NCBI RefSeq assembly: GCF_003284725.1
Contig: NZ_PGTO01000002.1
Span: 417,179 to 481,178, forward strand
Origin: Paramagnetospirillum kuznetsovii
GTDB taxonomy: Bacteria; Pseudomonadota; Alphaproteobacteria; Rhodospirillales; Magnetospirillaceae
Length of the DNA: 64,000 nt
Direction of reading: 5' to 3'
In this document: positions 24,561-40,964 of the stretch, one piece after another
Numbering within the stretch: position 1 is the first letter of the stretch
Layout: each line of letters begins with the position of its first letter
Program-made: the position numbers and the translations under genes
The notes under the pieces: generated by a model
Database searches by the model: none
Seen by the model: only the letters and a program-made list of their open reading frames with translations
What the model was told of the DNA's origin: nothing

Positions 24561-25685
24561 TTATTTCGCCGCGACCACCGGGGGAAACAGCCGTTCCTCG
24601 ATCAAATCCATGACGTCGTCAGCGGTATGTTCGTCGCCATTGGCCAGCATGATCACCGTGGTGTCCTTGTCGGGATAGTGCCAAGCCTCGGCGCAAAATC
24701 CGGCGAAGCGGCCGCTATGGCCGAAGCGCGGGCCGAAATCGCTGGCGATCTGGACGAGGCCGTAACCATAGGACTCGTCCTCGTCCTTGCCCCATTCCGT
24801 CTTCATGGCCGACAGCATGGCAGGCGACAGCAGCTTGGAGTCTGGGCGGAACAAGGCTTTGAACAGACGGTCCAGATCGGCGGCGGTGGTGGTCACCGGC
24901 GCGTCGCCCAGCCGCGACGACCAGGCGAGCAGGCTGGCGTCGCGGCGTTCGCCTTGCGGCGTGGCCAAGCGGTAGCCATGGGCCAACCGGGGGTCGGCGG
25001 GCGCGACCTCGGCCGTACTGTCAGCCATCTCCAGGGGAGCGAGGATGCGCCGCGCCAGGATGGCGGCAAGGCCTTCGCCCTCCACTTGTTCCAGGATATG
25101 GCCCAGCAGGATGTAATTGGTGTTGGAATAGGCGTATTTGCCCGGCGGCGTCGCCGGACGGCAGCGGCCGAGACGCAACGCCTCGGCGGCGGTCCAACTG
25201 ATGGACGGATGCTCGGGGATGGAAAACAAGGCGTTGCGCAGGCAGTCGGGCAGGCCCGAGGTGTGCGACAGCAAGCTGGCCAGATTGGCCTTGTCCAGAT
25301 GGGTGATGCGGTCGGCATCGCGGGGATCGACGTATTTCAGCACCGGATCGGCAAGGCCCAGCTTGCCCTCGTCGACCACCTGGAGGATCGCCGCCGCCGT
25401 CAGGATCTTGCCCACCGAGGCCACATGAAAGCGGGTCTGCTCGGTGACCGGGGCGCCGGTGGCCAGATTGGCAAGGCCGGTAACCGCCGTCTCGCGCCCC
25501 TCGGGACCGGAGACCAGCAGGATGGCGCCTGGAAGGGCGAATTTGGCGGTGACGTCGGCCAGGATGGCACCAAGATCGGCGGCTCGCGCCGCGCTTGCCC
25601 AGTGAAAGAGCACCAGCGCGGCCAGCGTCAGGGCGGCGCCGCGGCCTCTGTCGCTTGTCTGCCTGGGGTGGTCGTGGGCGGACAT
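24561..25685 (-). CDS. Serine hydrolase, beta-lactamase class C/EstB fold
   Basis: A 374-residue exported serine hydrolase. It has a signal sequence ending HWASAARA, the SxxK motif in HVASVGKIL, YSNTNY as the YxN motif and HSGRFAGF as the third box (HxG). The family covers esterases, D-aminopeptidases and penicillin-binding-like enzymes; true beta-lactamase activity is not implied. MSAHDHPRQ is chosen as the start because it places the leader correctly. The open frame runs 144 bases further upstream. It is convergent with the hydrolase gene, two bases apart. Confidence 0.88.
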   Translation of the reverse strand: MSAHDHPRQTSDRGRGAALTLAALVLFHWASAARAADLGAILADVTAKFALPGAILLVSGPEGRETAVTGLANLATGAPVTEQTRFHVASVGKILTAAAILQVVDEGKLGLADPVLKYVDPRDADRITHLDKANLASLLSHTSGLPDCLRNALFSIPEHPSISWTAAEALRLGRCRPATPPGKYAYSNTNYILLGHILEQVEGEGLAAILARRILAPLEMADSTAEVAPADPRLAHGYRLATPQGERRDASLLAWSSRLGDAPVTTTAADLDRLFKALFRPDSKLLSPAMLSAMKTEWGKDEDESYGYGLVQIASDFGPRFGHSGRFAGFCAEAWHYPDKDTTVIMLANGDEHTADDVMDLIEERLFPPVVAAK

Positions 25686-25716
25686 GGCCGGGATGCTCCG
25701 AAAGGGTTTAGGACGG

Positions 25717-25854
25717 TCAGGCGTTGGCGATTGCCCGACGATGATAACGGAAGGCGCGGGCGGGATCGATGTCCAGATCGGGCCACCAGTCAAAGCCCGG
25801 TCCCTCATCCTGAATGGTTTTTCTCGCATTGATCTTGCTATAACCTGATTTCAT
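25717..25854 (-). CDS. Possible 45-residue protein
   Basis: A short frame starting MKSGYSKINARKTIQDEG and ending ARAFRYHRRAIANA, with a GAGG ribosome-binding site five bases before the ATG. The composition (DWWPDLDID, RYHRRA) is protein-like rather than the Ser/Arg/Pro-rich look of antisense shadows. It is divergent from the Cache-GAF sensor gene and 31 bases upstream of the serine hydrolase start. No family is recognised. Confidence 0.5.
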   Translation of the reverse strand: MKSGYSKINARKTIQDEGPGFDWWPDLDIDPARAFRYHRRAIANA

Positions 25855-25916
25855 ATGGACCTCGGATACAGTACTTTTGTACAGAGGTGGGGCAATTGCC
25901 GAGGGCGGGAGGATTC

Positions 25917-27469
25917 TTGAATCGCATCGCGGCCTTCGTGACGGAGAACGCCAGGCTGGCTTGGGTCGTGGCGCTTTTGTTCGTCGTGGCATCTTCAGTC
26001 CTGGCGGCCCATCAATCTCGCGATCGGCGGGAGGCGGAGCGGTTGTCCCTGCTCCAGACCGAAGTGGGGCGGCGCGGCATCGAAATCATGTCGCAGACCC
26101 TGAACGGCAACGTGATGGGCTCGCTGTCCCTGTTGGGCGTGATCGACGACGAGGTCAAGCGCGACGCCCTCGGCACCCTGGCTCCCAACAGCCCCTATAT
26201 GACCGGATTGCTCGCGGCTCTGAGCGGCGCCCATGGCGCCGACGGCGTTTTCGTCATCGGCCAGGACGGGATCTTGAAATCGTCCTGGGACATCAGCGGC
26301 AGGCCGTCCACCGGCTTGGATGTTCGCTTCCGTCCATACTACCAAATGGCCATGCAGGGCCGCGACAACGTCTATGCCGCCGTCAGCCTGGCTCGGGGCG
26401 ACCGCTCGCTCTATTTCGCGACGCCGGTATTCGCCGCGAACAGTCGAAACAGCGCCGTCGTCGGGGCCGTGGTGGCCCGAACCAGTGTTGCCCGGGTGGA
26501 TTCCTTGTTGCGGGAACGGGCCGATATCTCCTTGCTGCTATCGCCCCAAGGCGTGGTCTTCGCGTCGAGCCGCCCCGAATGGATCGGCACCCTGGCGGGA
26601 ATGCCGAGCCCCGAACGTCTCAAGGCCATTCGCGACCTGAAGCAGTTCGGCGCCATGTTCGATCGCGCCGATCCGCCGCTGCTGCCCTTCGCCGTCGATG
26701 GCGGCATGCTGACCCTGGACGGGCGGCACTTTGCCCTGGCTTCGGCAAAGGTGCAGTGGAACGATCCCTACGGCGAATGGTCGGTGGTGCTGATGGAGGA
26801 TCTGTCGCGCACGGTGAGTCCGGCCGACAGCCTGTGGGCGGGCCTTGGCACCGCGGCGGTTCTGCTGATCATGGGTGCCCTGGCATTGACCATGCTGCGC
26901 TACCTTCACGCCCAGACGCTGGCGATCCACAAGAATGAGGATTTGGCCCTGGCCCAGGCGGCCAGCGCCGAACGCAAGTCCAGGCGCGCCGAAGCGGGGC
27001 TGAACTTCCAGCGGGCCAAGTCCACCCATGAACTGGCCCGAACATTTCTGGCGGAGACCCACCGGATTTTGGGGGCGCTGCAGGGCATGATCTATGTCTG
27101 CGTCGGCCAGGGACAGATGCGGCTGGCCGCATCCTATGCCTGTGACGAGCGGGTTCCAGACGCGCTGGAGTCCGGCCAGGGCTTGCTGGGCCAATGCGTC
27201 ATCGATCGCCAGCCGCGCGTGCTTGACACCACCGACCATCATTCCTGGACCATCCGCTCTGCCCTTGGCAATGCGCGACCGGCGGCGGTGATGATGGCGC
27301 CGTTGCTCTTGGACGATTCCGTCCTCGGCGTGGTGGAGATCGCGGTGCTGAACCATCCCGATCAGCATGCCCGTGAACAATTCGTCGAATTGGCCTCTCT
27401 GCTGGCCCTCAATCTGGAAATTCTACGCCGTCATTCCCCTGCCGGAACGGCCCTGACCGAGGCAAATCC

Positions 27470-27473
<4 letters not shown>
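25917..27473 (+). CDS. Membrane sensor protein, dCache plus GAF, no kinase domain
   Basis: A 518-residue protein from TTG 25917, chosen for its GGGAGGA ribosome-binding site (GTG 25887 is possible). A membrane helix near 10-30 is followed by a periplasmic double-Cache domain (with [17 protein letters not shown] and LYFATPVFA) to about 305. A second helix ([20 protein letters not shown]), a short coiled coil and a GAF domain (about 370-505) complete it. With no output domain it probably senses an extracellular ligand and acts through the giant kinase, whose ATG overlaps its stop. Confidence 0.85.
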
Positions 27474-34251
<6,778 letters not shown>

Positions 34252-34255
<4 letters not shown>

Positions 34256-34662
34256 GCGAATTCGATCCGCACCATCTGAAGGTTCTGCTTGTCGACGACG
34301 AGGCCTTCATCCGCAGCACCATCCGCCAGATCCTGATGCAGATCGGCATCCCCAAGACCAATGTCTACGAGGCGGAAAACGCCATGGCCGCCATCAACCA
34401 AACACTGCGCGTCCGTCCCGACCTCATCATTTGCGACATCCACATGGAGGGCTATGACGGCTTCGCCTTCGTTTCCAGTCTTCACAAGGCGCCTATTCCC
34501 GAGGCGGCGACCATTCCGGTGATCATGCTGACCTCGGACGCGGGCGCCGAGGCCGTCGCCATCGCCAAGGGGCTGAACGTCGCGGGCTATCTGGTCAAGC
34601 CGGTCTCCATCGCCGCCGTCAAGAAAAGTATCGAACGCGCCCTGAAGGTGACCCTGCCATGA
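34252..34662 (+). CDS. Single-domain response regulator
   Basis: A 136-residue CheY-like receiver. The acidic pair is in LLVDDEAF, the phosphoacceptor is D62 in [10 protein letters not shown] and the conserved Lys is in GYLVKPVS. No output domain is present. It overlaps the giant kinase gene and the HD-GYP gene by ATGA at both ends, so it may receive phosphate from one HPt module and act through protein contacts. Confidence 0.93.
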
Positions 34663-35804
34663 ACGAAGACTGCCGTCCCGTCGTCCTGGTGGTCGACGAT
34701 ACTCCGGACAATCTCAAGCTGATGAGCGGCCTGCTCAAGGATCTTTATCGGGTCAAGATCGCCAATAGCGGCGAAAAGGCCCTCTCCATCGCCGCCTCCG
34801 ACACACCGCCCGACCTGATCTTGCTCGACATCATGATGCCCGGCATGGATGGCTACGAGGTCTGCCGCAGGCTGAGGGGCGATCGCGCCACCCGCGACAT
34901 TCCCGTCATCTTCCTGACCGCCATGACCTCCGCCGAGGACGAGGAGATGGGTCTTAGGCTCGGCGCGGTGGACTACATCACCAAGCCCATCAGCCCGGCG
35001 ACGGTGCTCGCCCGCGTCGAAACCCATCTCAAGCTCAAGGCCAGCGCCGATTTCCTGCGCGACAAGGCCGATTACCTGGAATCCGAGGTGGCGCGTCGCA
35101 CCCGCGAGATCAGCGCCATTCAGGACGTCACCATCCTGGCCATGGCATCACTGGCGGAAACGCGGGATTCCGACACCGGCAATCATATCCGCCGGACCCA
35201 GTATTATGTCCGGGCACTGGCGGAGAAGCTGAAGGATCACCCCCGCTTTGTCAGCGCTCTCGACGACGGCGTCATCGACATGCTGTTCAAGTCGGCGCCG
35301 CTGCACGATATCGGCAAGGTGGGCATTCCCGATAAGATCCTGCTGAAGCCCGGCCGCTTCGAACCCCATGAGTTCGAGATCATGAAGACGCACACAACCC
35401 TGGGCCGTGACGCCATCGAGCACGCGGAGCAAAGCCTGGGCACCCCGGTGGCCTTCCTGGCCATGGCCAAGGAAATCGCCTTCGCCCACCAGGAAAAGTG
35501 GGACGGCGGCGGCTACCCCATGGGGATCGGCGGCGACGACATTCCTGTTTCCGCCCGGCTGATGGCGGTGGCCGACGTCTACGACGCCCTGATCAGCCGC
35601 CGTGTCTACAAGGACGGCATGCCCCACGAAAAGGCGGTCCAGATCATCCGGGAGAGCAGCGGATCTCACTTCGATCCCGACATCGTCGAGGCCTTCCTGT
35701 CCTTGCAGGACGAATTCAAAGCCATCGCCGCCCGATTCGCCGACAGCGACGGCGACATGCAAAAGAAGAAGCAATATCTGGAACAGGCCGCGGGCACTCC
35801 CTGA
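34659..35804 (+). CDS. Response regulator with HD-GYP c-di-GMP phosphodiesterase domain
   Basis: 381 residues, RpfG-like. The receiver (about 8-125) has D57 in LILLDIMMPG and K in DYITKPI. A coiled linker follows, then HD-GYP (about 150-345) with the HD pair in PLHDIGKVGIPD (H216, D217), HQEKWDGGGYP and ADVYDAL. The third motif begins HQE where many members have HHE. It is probably the output of the phosphorelay, coupling the signal to c-di-GMP breakdown. Its start overlaps the receiver gene by four bases, and it is the last gene of this plus-strand operon. Confidence 0.93.
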   Translation: MNEDCRPVVLVVDDTPDNLKLMSGLLKDLYRVKIANSGEKALSIAASDTPPDLILLDIMMPGMDGYEVCRRLRGDRATRDIPVIFLTAMTSAEDEEMGLRLGAVDYITKPISPATVLARVETHLKLKASADFLRDKADYLESEVARRTREISAIQDVTILAMASLAETRDSDTGNHIRRTQYYVRALAEKLKDHPRFVSALDDGVIDMLFKSAPLHDIGKVGIPDKILLKPGRFEPHEFEIMKTHTTLGRDAIEHAEQSLGTPVAFLAMAKEIAFAHQEKWDGGGYPMGIGGDDIPVSARLMAVADVYDALISRRVYKDGMPHEKAVQIIRESSGSHFDPDIVEAFLSLQDEFKAIAARFADSDGDMQKKKQYLEQAAGTP

Positions 35805-35822
35805 CGGGCATGCACGGATGGG

Positions 35823-37754
35823 CTATCTTGCCGTGTTCGGGCTTCCCTGGGGCCGGAGCCCAAGCTGCTGGACGGTCTGCGCCGCCGGTAGGGTGAAGCA
35901 CAGCGTCGCTCCCTCGCTCCGGCTGAAATCCACCCAGATGCGGCCGCCGTGACGTTCGATGATGCGGCGGCAGGTGGCAAGGCCGATACCGGTGCCGGGA
36001 TAGATTCCAGGGCCGTGCAGACGGCGGAACACCTGGAAGATCTCACCGGCATAGCGCGGATCGATGCCGATGCCGTTGTCCTCGACGCGGATCAGCCATT
36101 CGCTGTCGTTCCGCTTGGCGTCCACCAGGATTCGCGGCGACACGCCGGGCTGGGCGAATTTAAGCGCATTGTCGATCAGATTGCGGAACACTTCGCTGAG
36201 TTGCGAGGCATCGCCATGCACCATCGGCAGCGCCGATGTCTCGATCACGGCGCCGGTGGCGGTGATGGTGGCCGCCAGGGTGTCACGGGCCACCGACAGG
36301 GCCTGATCCAAGGCCGTGGCGTCGAAGCTCCGGCTGGCGCCGCCGACCCGTGTATAGCTGATCAGGCCAAGGACTTGCGCCTGCATCCGCTCGGCGGCGG
36401 CGGCAAGATAGTCGAGGAATTCGTGGGCCTCGATGTCGATGGTCTCGCCCAGCTTGCGGCGCAGCAATTGAGAAAAGCTGACGATGCCGCGAACCGGCTC
36501 CTGAAGGTCGTGGGCGGCGACGAAGGCGAACCGCTCCAATTCGCTGTTGGCTTCCATCAGGCGGGTCATGGAGGCTTCCAGCGAATGTTCGGCCGCGACC
36601 CGTTCGGTGACGTCTTCCAGCGCGACAACGACCCGTTCAAGGGTCTGGCGATGACCCTCGGGCACCAGCCAATTGACCACCACCTGACGCCGCTGGCCAT
36701 CAAGGGTCCGAACCTCGGCGTCCACCGCCAACTGCCATTCGCCGACCCAGATCGCCAGCAATTGGCGCTCGAAGGCCTCGAACGACTTCGCTGTGAAGGT
36801 GGTGCCGAGATTCCCGAGCAGCGCGTCGCGGTCGGGCGCTCCGTGCAGGGCCAAGGTGGCGGTATTGACCTCGATCACCCGGACCAGCGCGGCGCATTGG
36901 CGGACAAATTCGGGGTGCTGGCGTAGATAGCCGAAGAAGTCGCTTCCGATATTTCGGCGCACGGTATCAATGGCCGCCTTGACGGCGGAAAAATCCTCTT
37001 CCCACAAGGAAACCGGCGAACTGTCGAACAAGGTGCGGTAGCGGGTCTCGCTATCGACCATGGCCTGATAGGACTGTCGGATAGCCTGGCTCATATCTCC
37101 GAAGGCGATGGCCAGGTCCAGGAATTCGTCATTGGCGCCATCGGTCGGCCAAGGCGGAGCGGGAAGGGCGCCGAGATCCGCCCGGCCCAAGGCGCGGGCA
37201 TGGGCCGCCATGCGCTCCAAAGGCAGCGTCACCAGCGGCTGCACCAACCGGTACAGGGCGGCCGATACCGCCAGGGCGATGATCAGATCGGCCAGCAGCA
37301 CCATCCAGGCGCGCTCCAGGATCGGGCGACGGATATCGGCCAGGCTGGCGGTGATGGTCAGCGTGCCGAGATCGACCTCGCGGCCGAGATAGCTCCGTGT
37401 CAGCCGATAGGTCCGCACCAGCGGATCCTCGCCCCCCTCCTCGCCCGCCGCCGCCATCACGCGGCCATCGTCATCGGCCACCACGGCCCGGCGGATATAG
37501 GCCAGGTTGGTGATGCCCTGCACAAGACTGTCCAACCGTTCGCGGTCCTGCAGCCAGGCATTCTCGCGTATGCTGGCCAAGGTGCTGCCCTCGATCTGTT
37601 CGAATCGCTCGATGGCATGAGTCTTGGCCTGGACGTATTCCGCCCCCACCAGCGCCACCGAAACGGCAATGGTCACGGCAAGGCTGATAAGGAATAGCCT
37701 GGCCATCAACCGACGGGCCAAGGGGCGCCGTGGTCGAAGCAGGGCGCTGTCCAT
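35823..37754 (-). CDS. PAS-type membrane histidine kinase
   Basis: 643 residues. An N-terminal helix (LFLISLAVTIAVSVALVGA), a periplasmic segment to about 150, a second helix (VLLADLIIALAVSAALY) and a HAMP-like region lead into a PAS-like domain (about 235-385). HisKA has FAFVAAHDLQEPVRG, and HATPase has VEDNGIGID and GTGIGLATCRRI, resembling phytochrome-class kinases. No receiver is attached. Its ATG overlaps the stop of the solute-binding-like gene upstream (TGATG), so that protein probably presents the signal. It is convergent with the HD-GYP operon. Confidence 0.9.
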   Translation of the reverse strand: MDSALLRPRRPLARRLMARLFLISLAVTIAVSVALVGAEYVQAKTHAIERFEQIEGSTLASIRENAWLQDRERLDSLVQGITNLAYIRRAVVADDDGRVMAAAGEEGGEDPLVRTYRLTRSYLGREVDLGTLTITASLADIRRPILERAWMVLLADLIIALAVSAALYRLVQPLVTLPLERMAAHARALGRADLGALPAPPWPTDGANDEFLDLAIAFGDMSQAIRQSYQAMVDSETRYRTLFDSSPVSLWEEDFSAVKAAIDTVRRNIGSDFFGYLRQHPEFVRQCAALVRVIEVNTATLALHGAPDRDALLGNLGTTFTAKSFEAFERQLLAIWVGEWQLAVDAEVRTLDGQRRQVVVNWLVPEGHRQTLERVVVALEDVTERVAAEHSLEASMTRLMEANSELERFAFVAAHDLQEPVRGIVSFSQLLRRKLGETIDIEAHEFLDYLAAAAERMQAQVLGLISYTRVGGASRSFDATALDQALSVARDTLAATITATGAVIETSALPMVHGDASQLSEVFRNLIDNALKFAQPGVSPRILVDAKRNDSEWLIRVEDNGIGIDPRYAGEIFQVFRRLHGPGIYPGTGIGLATCRRIIERHGGRIWVDFSRSEGATLCFTLPAAQTVQQLGLRPQGSPNTAR

Positions 37755-38521
37755 CACTTCACGCCGGTGACGGAGGCACCGAGTCCGCCGAACACCCGTT
37801 CGGCCAGGGCTTGATAGGAACCGTCATCCTTCATTCGCCGCAACTCGACGGCGACCTTGTCGACGAGGCCTTCATGACGTCGGTTGAGATAGAGATACAT
37901 GGGAACCCGCGCCAACGGCGTCTCGCCGCATTTGATCGCCTGATTCATGGCCTTGGCCTGCCACAGCGCTTGCCAGCGTTCGTGCAGGATCACCTCGGTG
38001 CGGCCGATGCGGAGAAGTCCCACCAGTTGCGCCGCATCCTTGGCGACGGCCAGATCGCGGACAGTCGGCAGATTGCGCTCGAAGATCTGCCAGCCGATGA
38101 TATAGGCAACACCATGAGACGTAAGCTCGTCCCAGCGTTGCGGCGGCGGCGGCCCCGCCGTGCAGGCCACGAAGTCGTTGAAGAACATCGGCTCTGGCAC
38201 CCGGACCAGATTGGGGAATTCCTTTTCCATCCCCGCCACCCGCCCGGCCAGCCCATCGGTCACGCCGTCATCGGCCAAGTGGAAGGCCCGGGCCGCCGCC
38301 AAATTAACATCCACCTTCGCCTGGACGCCCGTCCGGGCAAACACGTCGCGGACCAGAATTTGGTGAAAGCCGGTTCCGTCCGAATTGCTCCAGGGCGCGA
38401 TCATGCCCGTGGACAAGACCAGCGTGGCGTTCTCGGCGGCCGCGCCGGAACCGGCGACGGCACCGATCAGGATGGCGGCGAAGACTGCCGCCTTGGACCA
38501 TCGAGAAGGTGAACTAACCAT
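37754..38521 (-). CDS. Periplasmic solute-binding-like protein (SBP_bac_3 type)
   Basis: About 255 residues with a signal sequence (AAVFAAILIGAVAGSGAAA). The body resembles family 3 extracellular solute-binding proteins used as sensor modules: LVLSTGMIAPWSNSDGTG, then LVRDVFARTGVQAKVDVN, and VELRRMKDDGSYQALAERVF at the end. No ABC permease is nearby. The gene overlaps the kinase downstream, so it is probably a signal-binding partner rather than a transporter part. The start may be ATG 38521 or 38536; neither has a good ribosome-binding site. Confidence 0.78.
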   Translation of the reverse strand: MVSSPSRWSKAAVFAAILIGAVAGSGAAAENATLVLSTGMIAPWSNSDGTGFHQILVRDVFARTGVQAKVDVNLAAARAFHLADDGVTDGLAGRVAGMEKEFPNLVRVPEPMFFNDFVACTAGPPPPQRWDELTSHGVAYIIGWQIFERNLPTVRDLAVAKDAAQLVGLLRIGRTEVILHERWQALWQAKAMNQAIKCGETPLARVPMYLYLNRRHEGLVDKVAVELRRMKDDGSYQALAERVFGGLGASVTGVK

Positions 38522-38746
38522 AAAGAGATAGTACATCGGATCTAGCTTATATGCAGCATCCGTTTCCGTGGCATGTGAATGCGATATTTCCCCTTGGCCC
38601 GGCTGTGGTGATATGGTCTGCCGCGCCCGGCTCCGTGACCGGGCTTGGCCGTTCGTTCCCTCGACACCGCGACGAGGGGGTATTTATCTTCGCGGATACG
38701 GGCCACCGGCATATGCCCGGCGCCTGCCGCTCAAGGCAATGAAAGC

Positions 38747-40537
38747 ATGACATCGGATATGGATCTTTTTCCCGTGGGGCATCCGCTCCTCCGCGCTTTG
38801 ACCGAGCGTGACTACACCGACCCCACGCCCGTGCAGGCCGCCGTTCTCGAACCGGGCGCGCAAGGCCGCGACCTGCTGGTTTCGGCTCAGACCGGCTCGG
38901 GCAAGACCGTGGCCTATGGCCTGGCCATGGCCGAGACCCTGCTCGGCGGCGAATTCACCCTGGAAGCGGCAGCCGAGCCCCTGGCGCTGATCGTTGCACC
39001 CACCCGTGAGCTTGCCCTGCAGGTGCACCGCGAACTGACCTGGCTGTACGAGCATGCGGGCGGACGGGTGGTGTCTTGCGTCGGCGGCATGGACCCGCGG
39101 GCCGAGCAGCGCATGCTGGGCCGTGGCGCCCATATCGTGGTGGGGACTCCCGGTCGCCTGCGCGATCACCTGGAACGAGGCGGATTGCGCATCAATAATC
39201 TTCGGGCGGTGGTGCTGGACGAAGCGGACGAGATGCTGGACCTCGGCTTTCGCGAAGATCTGGAGTTCATTCTCGAAGCGACGCCGCAGACCCGTCGGAC
39301 GCTGTTGTTCTCGGCCACCCTGCCCAAAGCCATCGTCACCATGGCCAAGCAATACCAGCGCGACGCCTGGCGCATCGCCGTGTCGGCCGGAGAGCAAGGC
39401 CATGCCGACATCGAATACCGCGCCGTCCGGGTGGCGCCCAACGAGATCGAGCACGCGGTGGTCAATCTGCTGCGCTTCATCGAATCCCCCACCGCCCTGG
39501 TGTTTTGCAACACCCGCGAATCCGTCCGCCATCTTCAGGCCATCCTGCTGGAACGGGGATTTTCCGCCGTGGCCCTGTCGGGCGAACTGGGCCAGAACGA
39601 GCGCAATCAGGCGCTTCAGGCGCTCCGCGACGGCAGGGCGCGGGTCTGCGTTGCGACCGATGTGGCGGCGCGTGGCATCGACCTGCCCAATCTGGGTCTG
39701 GTCATCCATGCCGAGCTGCCGCAGAACGCCCAGACCTTGCAGCATCGCAGCGGCCGCACCGGCCGGGCCGGGCGCAAGGGGATCAGCGTGCTGCTGGTGC
39801 TGTTGTCGCGGCGCCGCAAGGCCGAGATGCTGCTGCAGGCCGCCAGTGTTCAGGCGGTCTGGGGCGGCGCGCCCTCGGCCGACGACATCCGCAAGGTGGA
39901 TCAGGAGCGCCTGCTGCAAAGCCCCTTCGTCACCGAGGATCTGACCGAGGACGACATGGCCATGGCCAAGGCCCTGCTGGCCGAACGATCGCCGGAGGAT
40001 ATCGCCGCCGCCCTGGTCCGCATGTACCGCGCCCATCTGCCCGCCGCCGAGGAAGTGTTCGATCCCGGTCCCGGCACGCCGTCGCCGGAGCCGCGCCCGT
40101 TCAGGGAACCGCGCGAGCCCCGGGGCGAGCGCAGCAACGGCTTTGCCGGTGGAAGCGTGTGGTTCAGGCTCAATGTGGGGCGGCAAAAGAATGCCGATCC
40201 GCGCTGGCTGATTCCGATGATTTGCCGCCAGGGCAAGATCACCAAGCAGGAGATCGGTGCCATCCGCATCTTCGAGCGCGAGACCAAGGTCGAGATCGAC
40301 GCGGCGGTGGCCGGGCGCTTCCTGGCTGCCGTCCGGCATGTGGAGCGCGCCGATGTCCGCATCGAGCCGCTGGAAGAGGCAGCGCCGGTCGAGCACGCGC
40401 CGCGCAGACCGCGGACCCATGACGCCAAACCCGCCCAGCCGCCACAGGCCCAGGACTTCGTCAAGCCGGTCAAGCCGCCCCATCAGGCGCCTTGGCGGCT
40501 GAAGGCGGGGGGGCGGCCGAAGCCTAAGAAGAAGTAG
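38747..40537 (+). CDS. DEAD-box RNA helicase with DbpA-type C-terminal domain
   Basis: 596 residues. The helicase core has AQTGSGKT (motif I), PTRELALQV, VLDEADEMLD (DEAD), FSATLP and RSGRTGRAGRKG. A C-terminal DbpA-like RNA-binding domain (VWFRLNVGRQKNADPRWLIP) is followed by a Pro/Lys-rich basic tail. It most resembles DeaD/CsdA-type helicases of ribosome assembly and cold adaptation. ATG 38747 follows a weak AAGG site. The 225-base 5' gap contains a GCCCGG/CCGGGC stem and could be a structured leader. Confidence 0.93.
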   Translation: MTSDMDLFPVGHPLLRALTERDYTDPTPVQAAVLEPGAQGRDLLVSAQTGSGKTVAYGLAMAETLLGGEFTLEAAAEPLALIVAPTRELALQVHRELTWLYEHAGGRVVSCVGGMDPRAEQRMLGRGAHIVVGTPGRLRDHLERGGLRINNLRAVVLDEADEMLDLGFREDLEFILEATPQTRRTLLFSATLPKAIVTMAKQYQRDAWRIAVSAGEQGHADIEYRAVRVAPNEIEHAVVNLLRFIESPTALVFCNTRESVRHLQAILLERGFSAVALSGELGQNERNQALQALRDGRARVCVATDVAARGIDLPNLGLVIHAELPQNAQTLQHRSGRTGRAGRKGISVLLVLLSRRRKAEMLLQAASVQAVWGGAPSADDIRKVDQERLLQSPFVTEDLTEDDMAMAKALLAERSPEDIAAALVRMYRAHLPAAEEVFDPGPGTPSPEPRPFREPREPRGERSNGFAGGSVWFRLNVGRQKNADPRWLIPMICRQGKITKQEIGAIRIFERETKVEIDAAVAGRFLAAVRHVERADVRIEPLEEAAPVEHAPRRPRTHDAKPAQPPQAQDFVKPVKPPHQAPWRLKAGGRPKPKKK

Positions 40538-40568
40538 TCGAACGGAAAAGACGCGGAAGGAGACATGA

Positions 40569-40904
40569 ATGGAACTGCCGCTTCGCTTTACCCAGGCTCA
40601 GATCGAAAGCGTCTTGGAGGACGCCGCCATCTATATGTGCGCCTGTCCGGCCCAGGTCTGTCGTGAAATCCTCAATCTGCGCAACCTCTACCGCTATCAG
40701 CAGGACTGCGTGGCAGGAAGCGGCGATCCCCATGTCCACGGTCTGATCGCCGAATCGGTGATGGCCACCCATAAGGTGATGGAGGATTGTCTGGCGGCCG
40801 TCATGGACTACGAGGGCTGGGATCGGGTGACGCTTCGGATGCCCGACGGCCTTCGCAAGATTCGCGATACCTTGATCGAAGCCGAAATCGGACCCGGTTC
40901 CTGA
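40569..40904 (+). CDS. Conserved-looking 111-residue protein of unknown function
   Basis: Soluble and largely helical (MELPLRFTQAQIESVLEDAA), with a small cysteine cluster CACPAQVC near residues 24-31 and another Cys in YQQDCVAG, which might bind a metal. A GAAGGAG ribosome-binding site precedes the ATG. It lies 31 bases after the helicase gene and could be cotranscribed. I do not recognise the family. Confidence 0.75.
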   Translation: MELPLRFTQAQIESVLEDAAIYMCACPAQVCREILNLRNLYRYQQDCVAGSGDPHVHGLIAESVMATHKVMEDCLAAVMDYEGWDRVTLRMPDGLRKIRDTLIEAEIGPGS

Positions 40905-40964
40905 CCCGGCTTTGCCATTGGGAACGGCAAGGGCGGCCAACGGCGCTTACGCTCAATCTCCCGC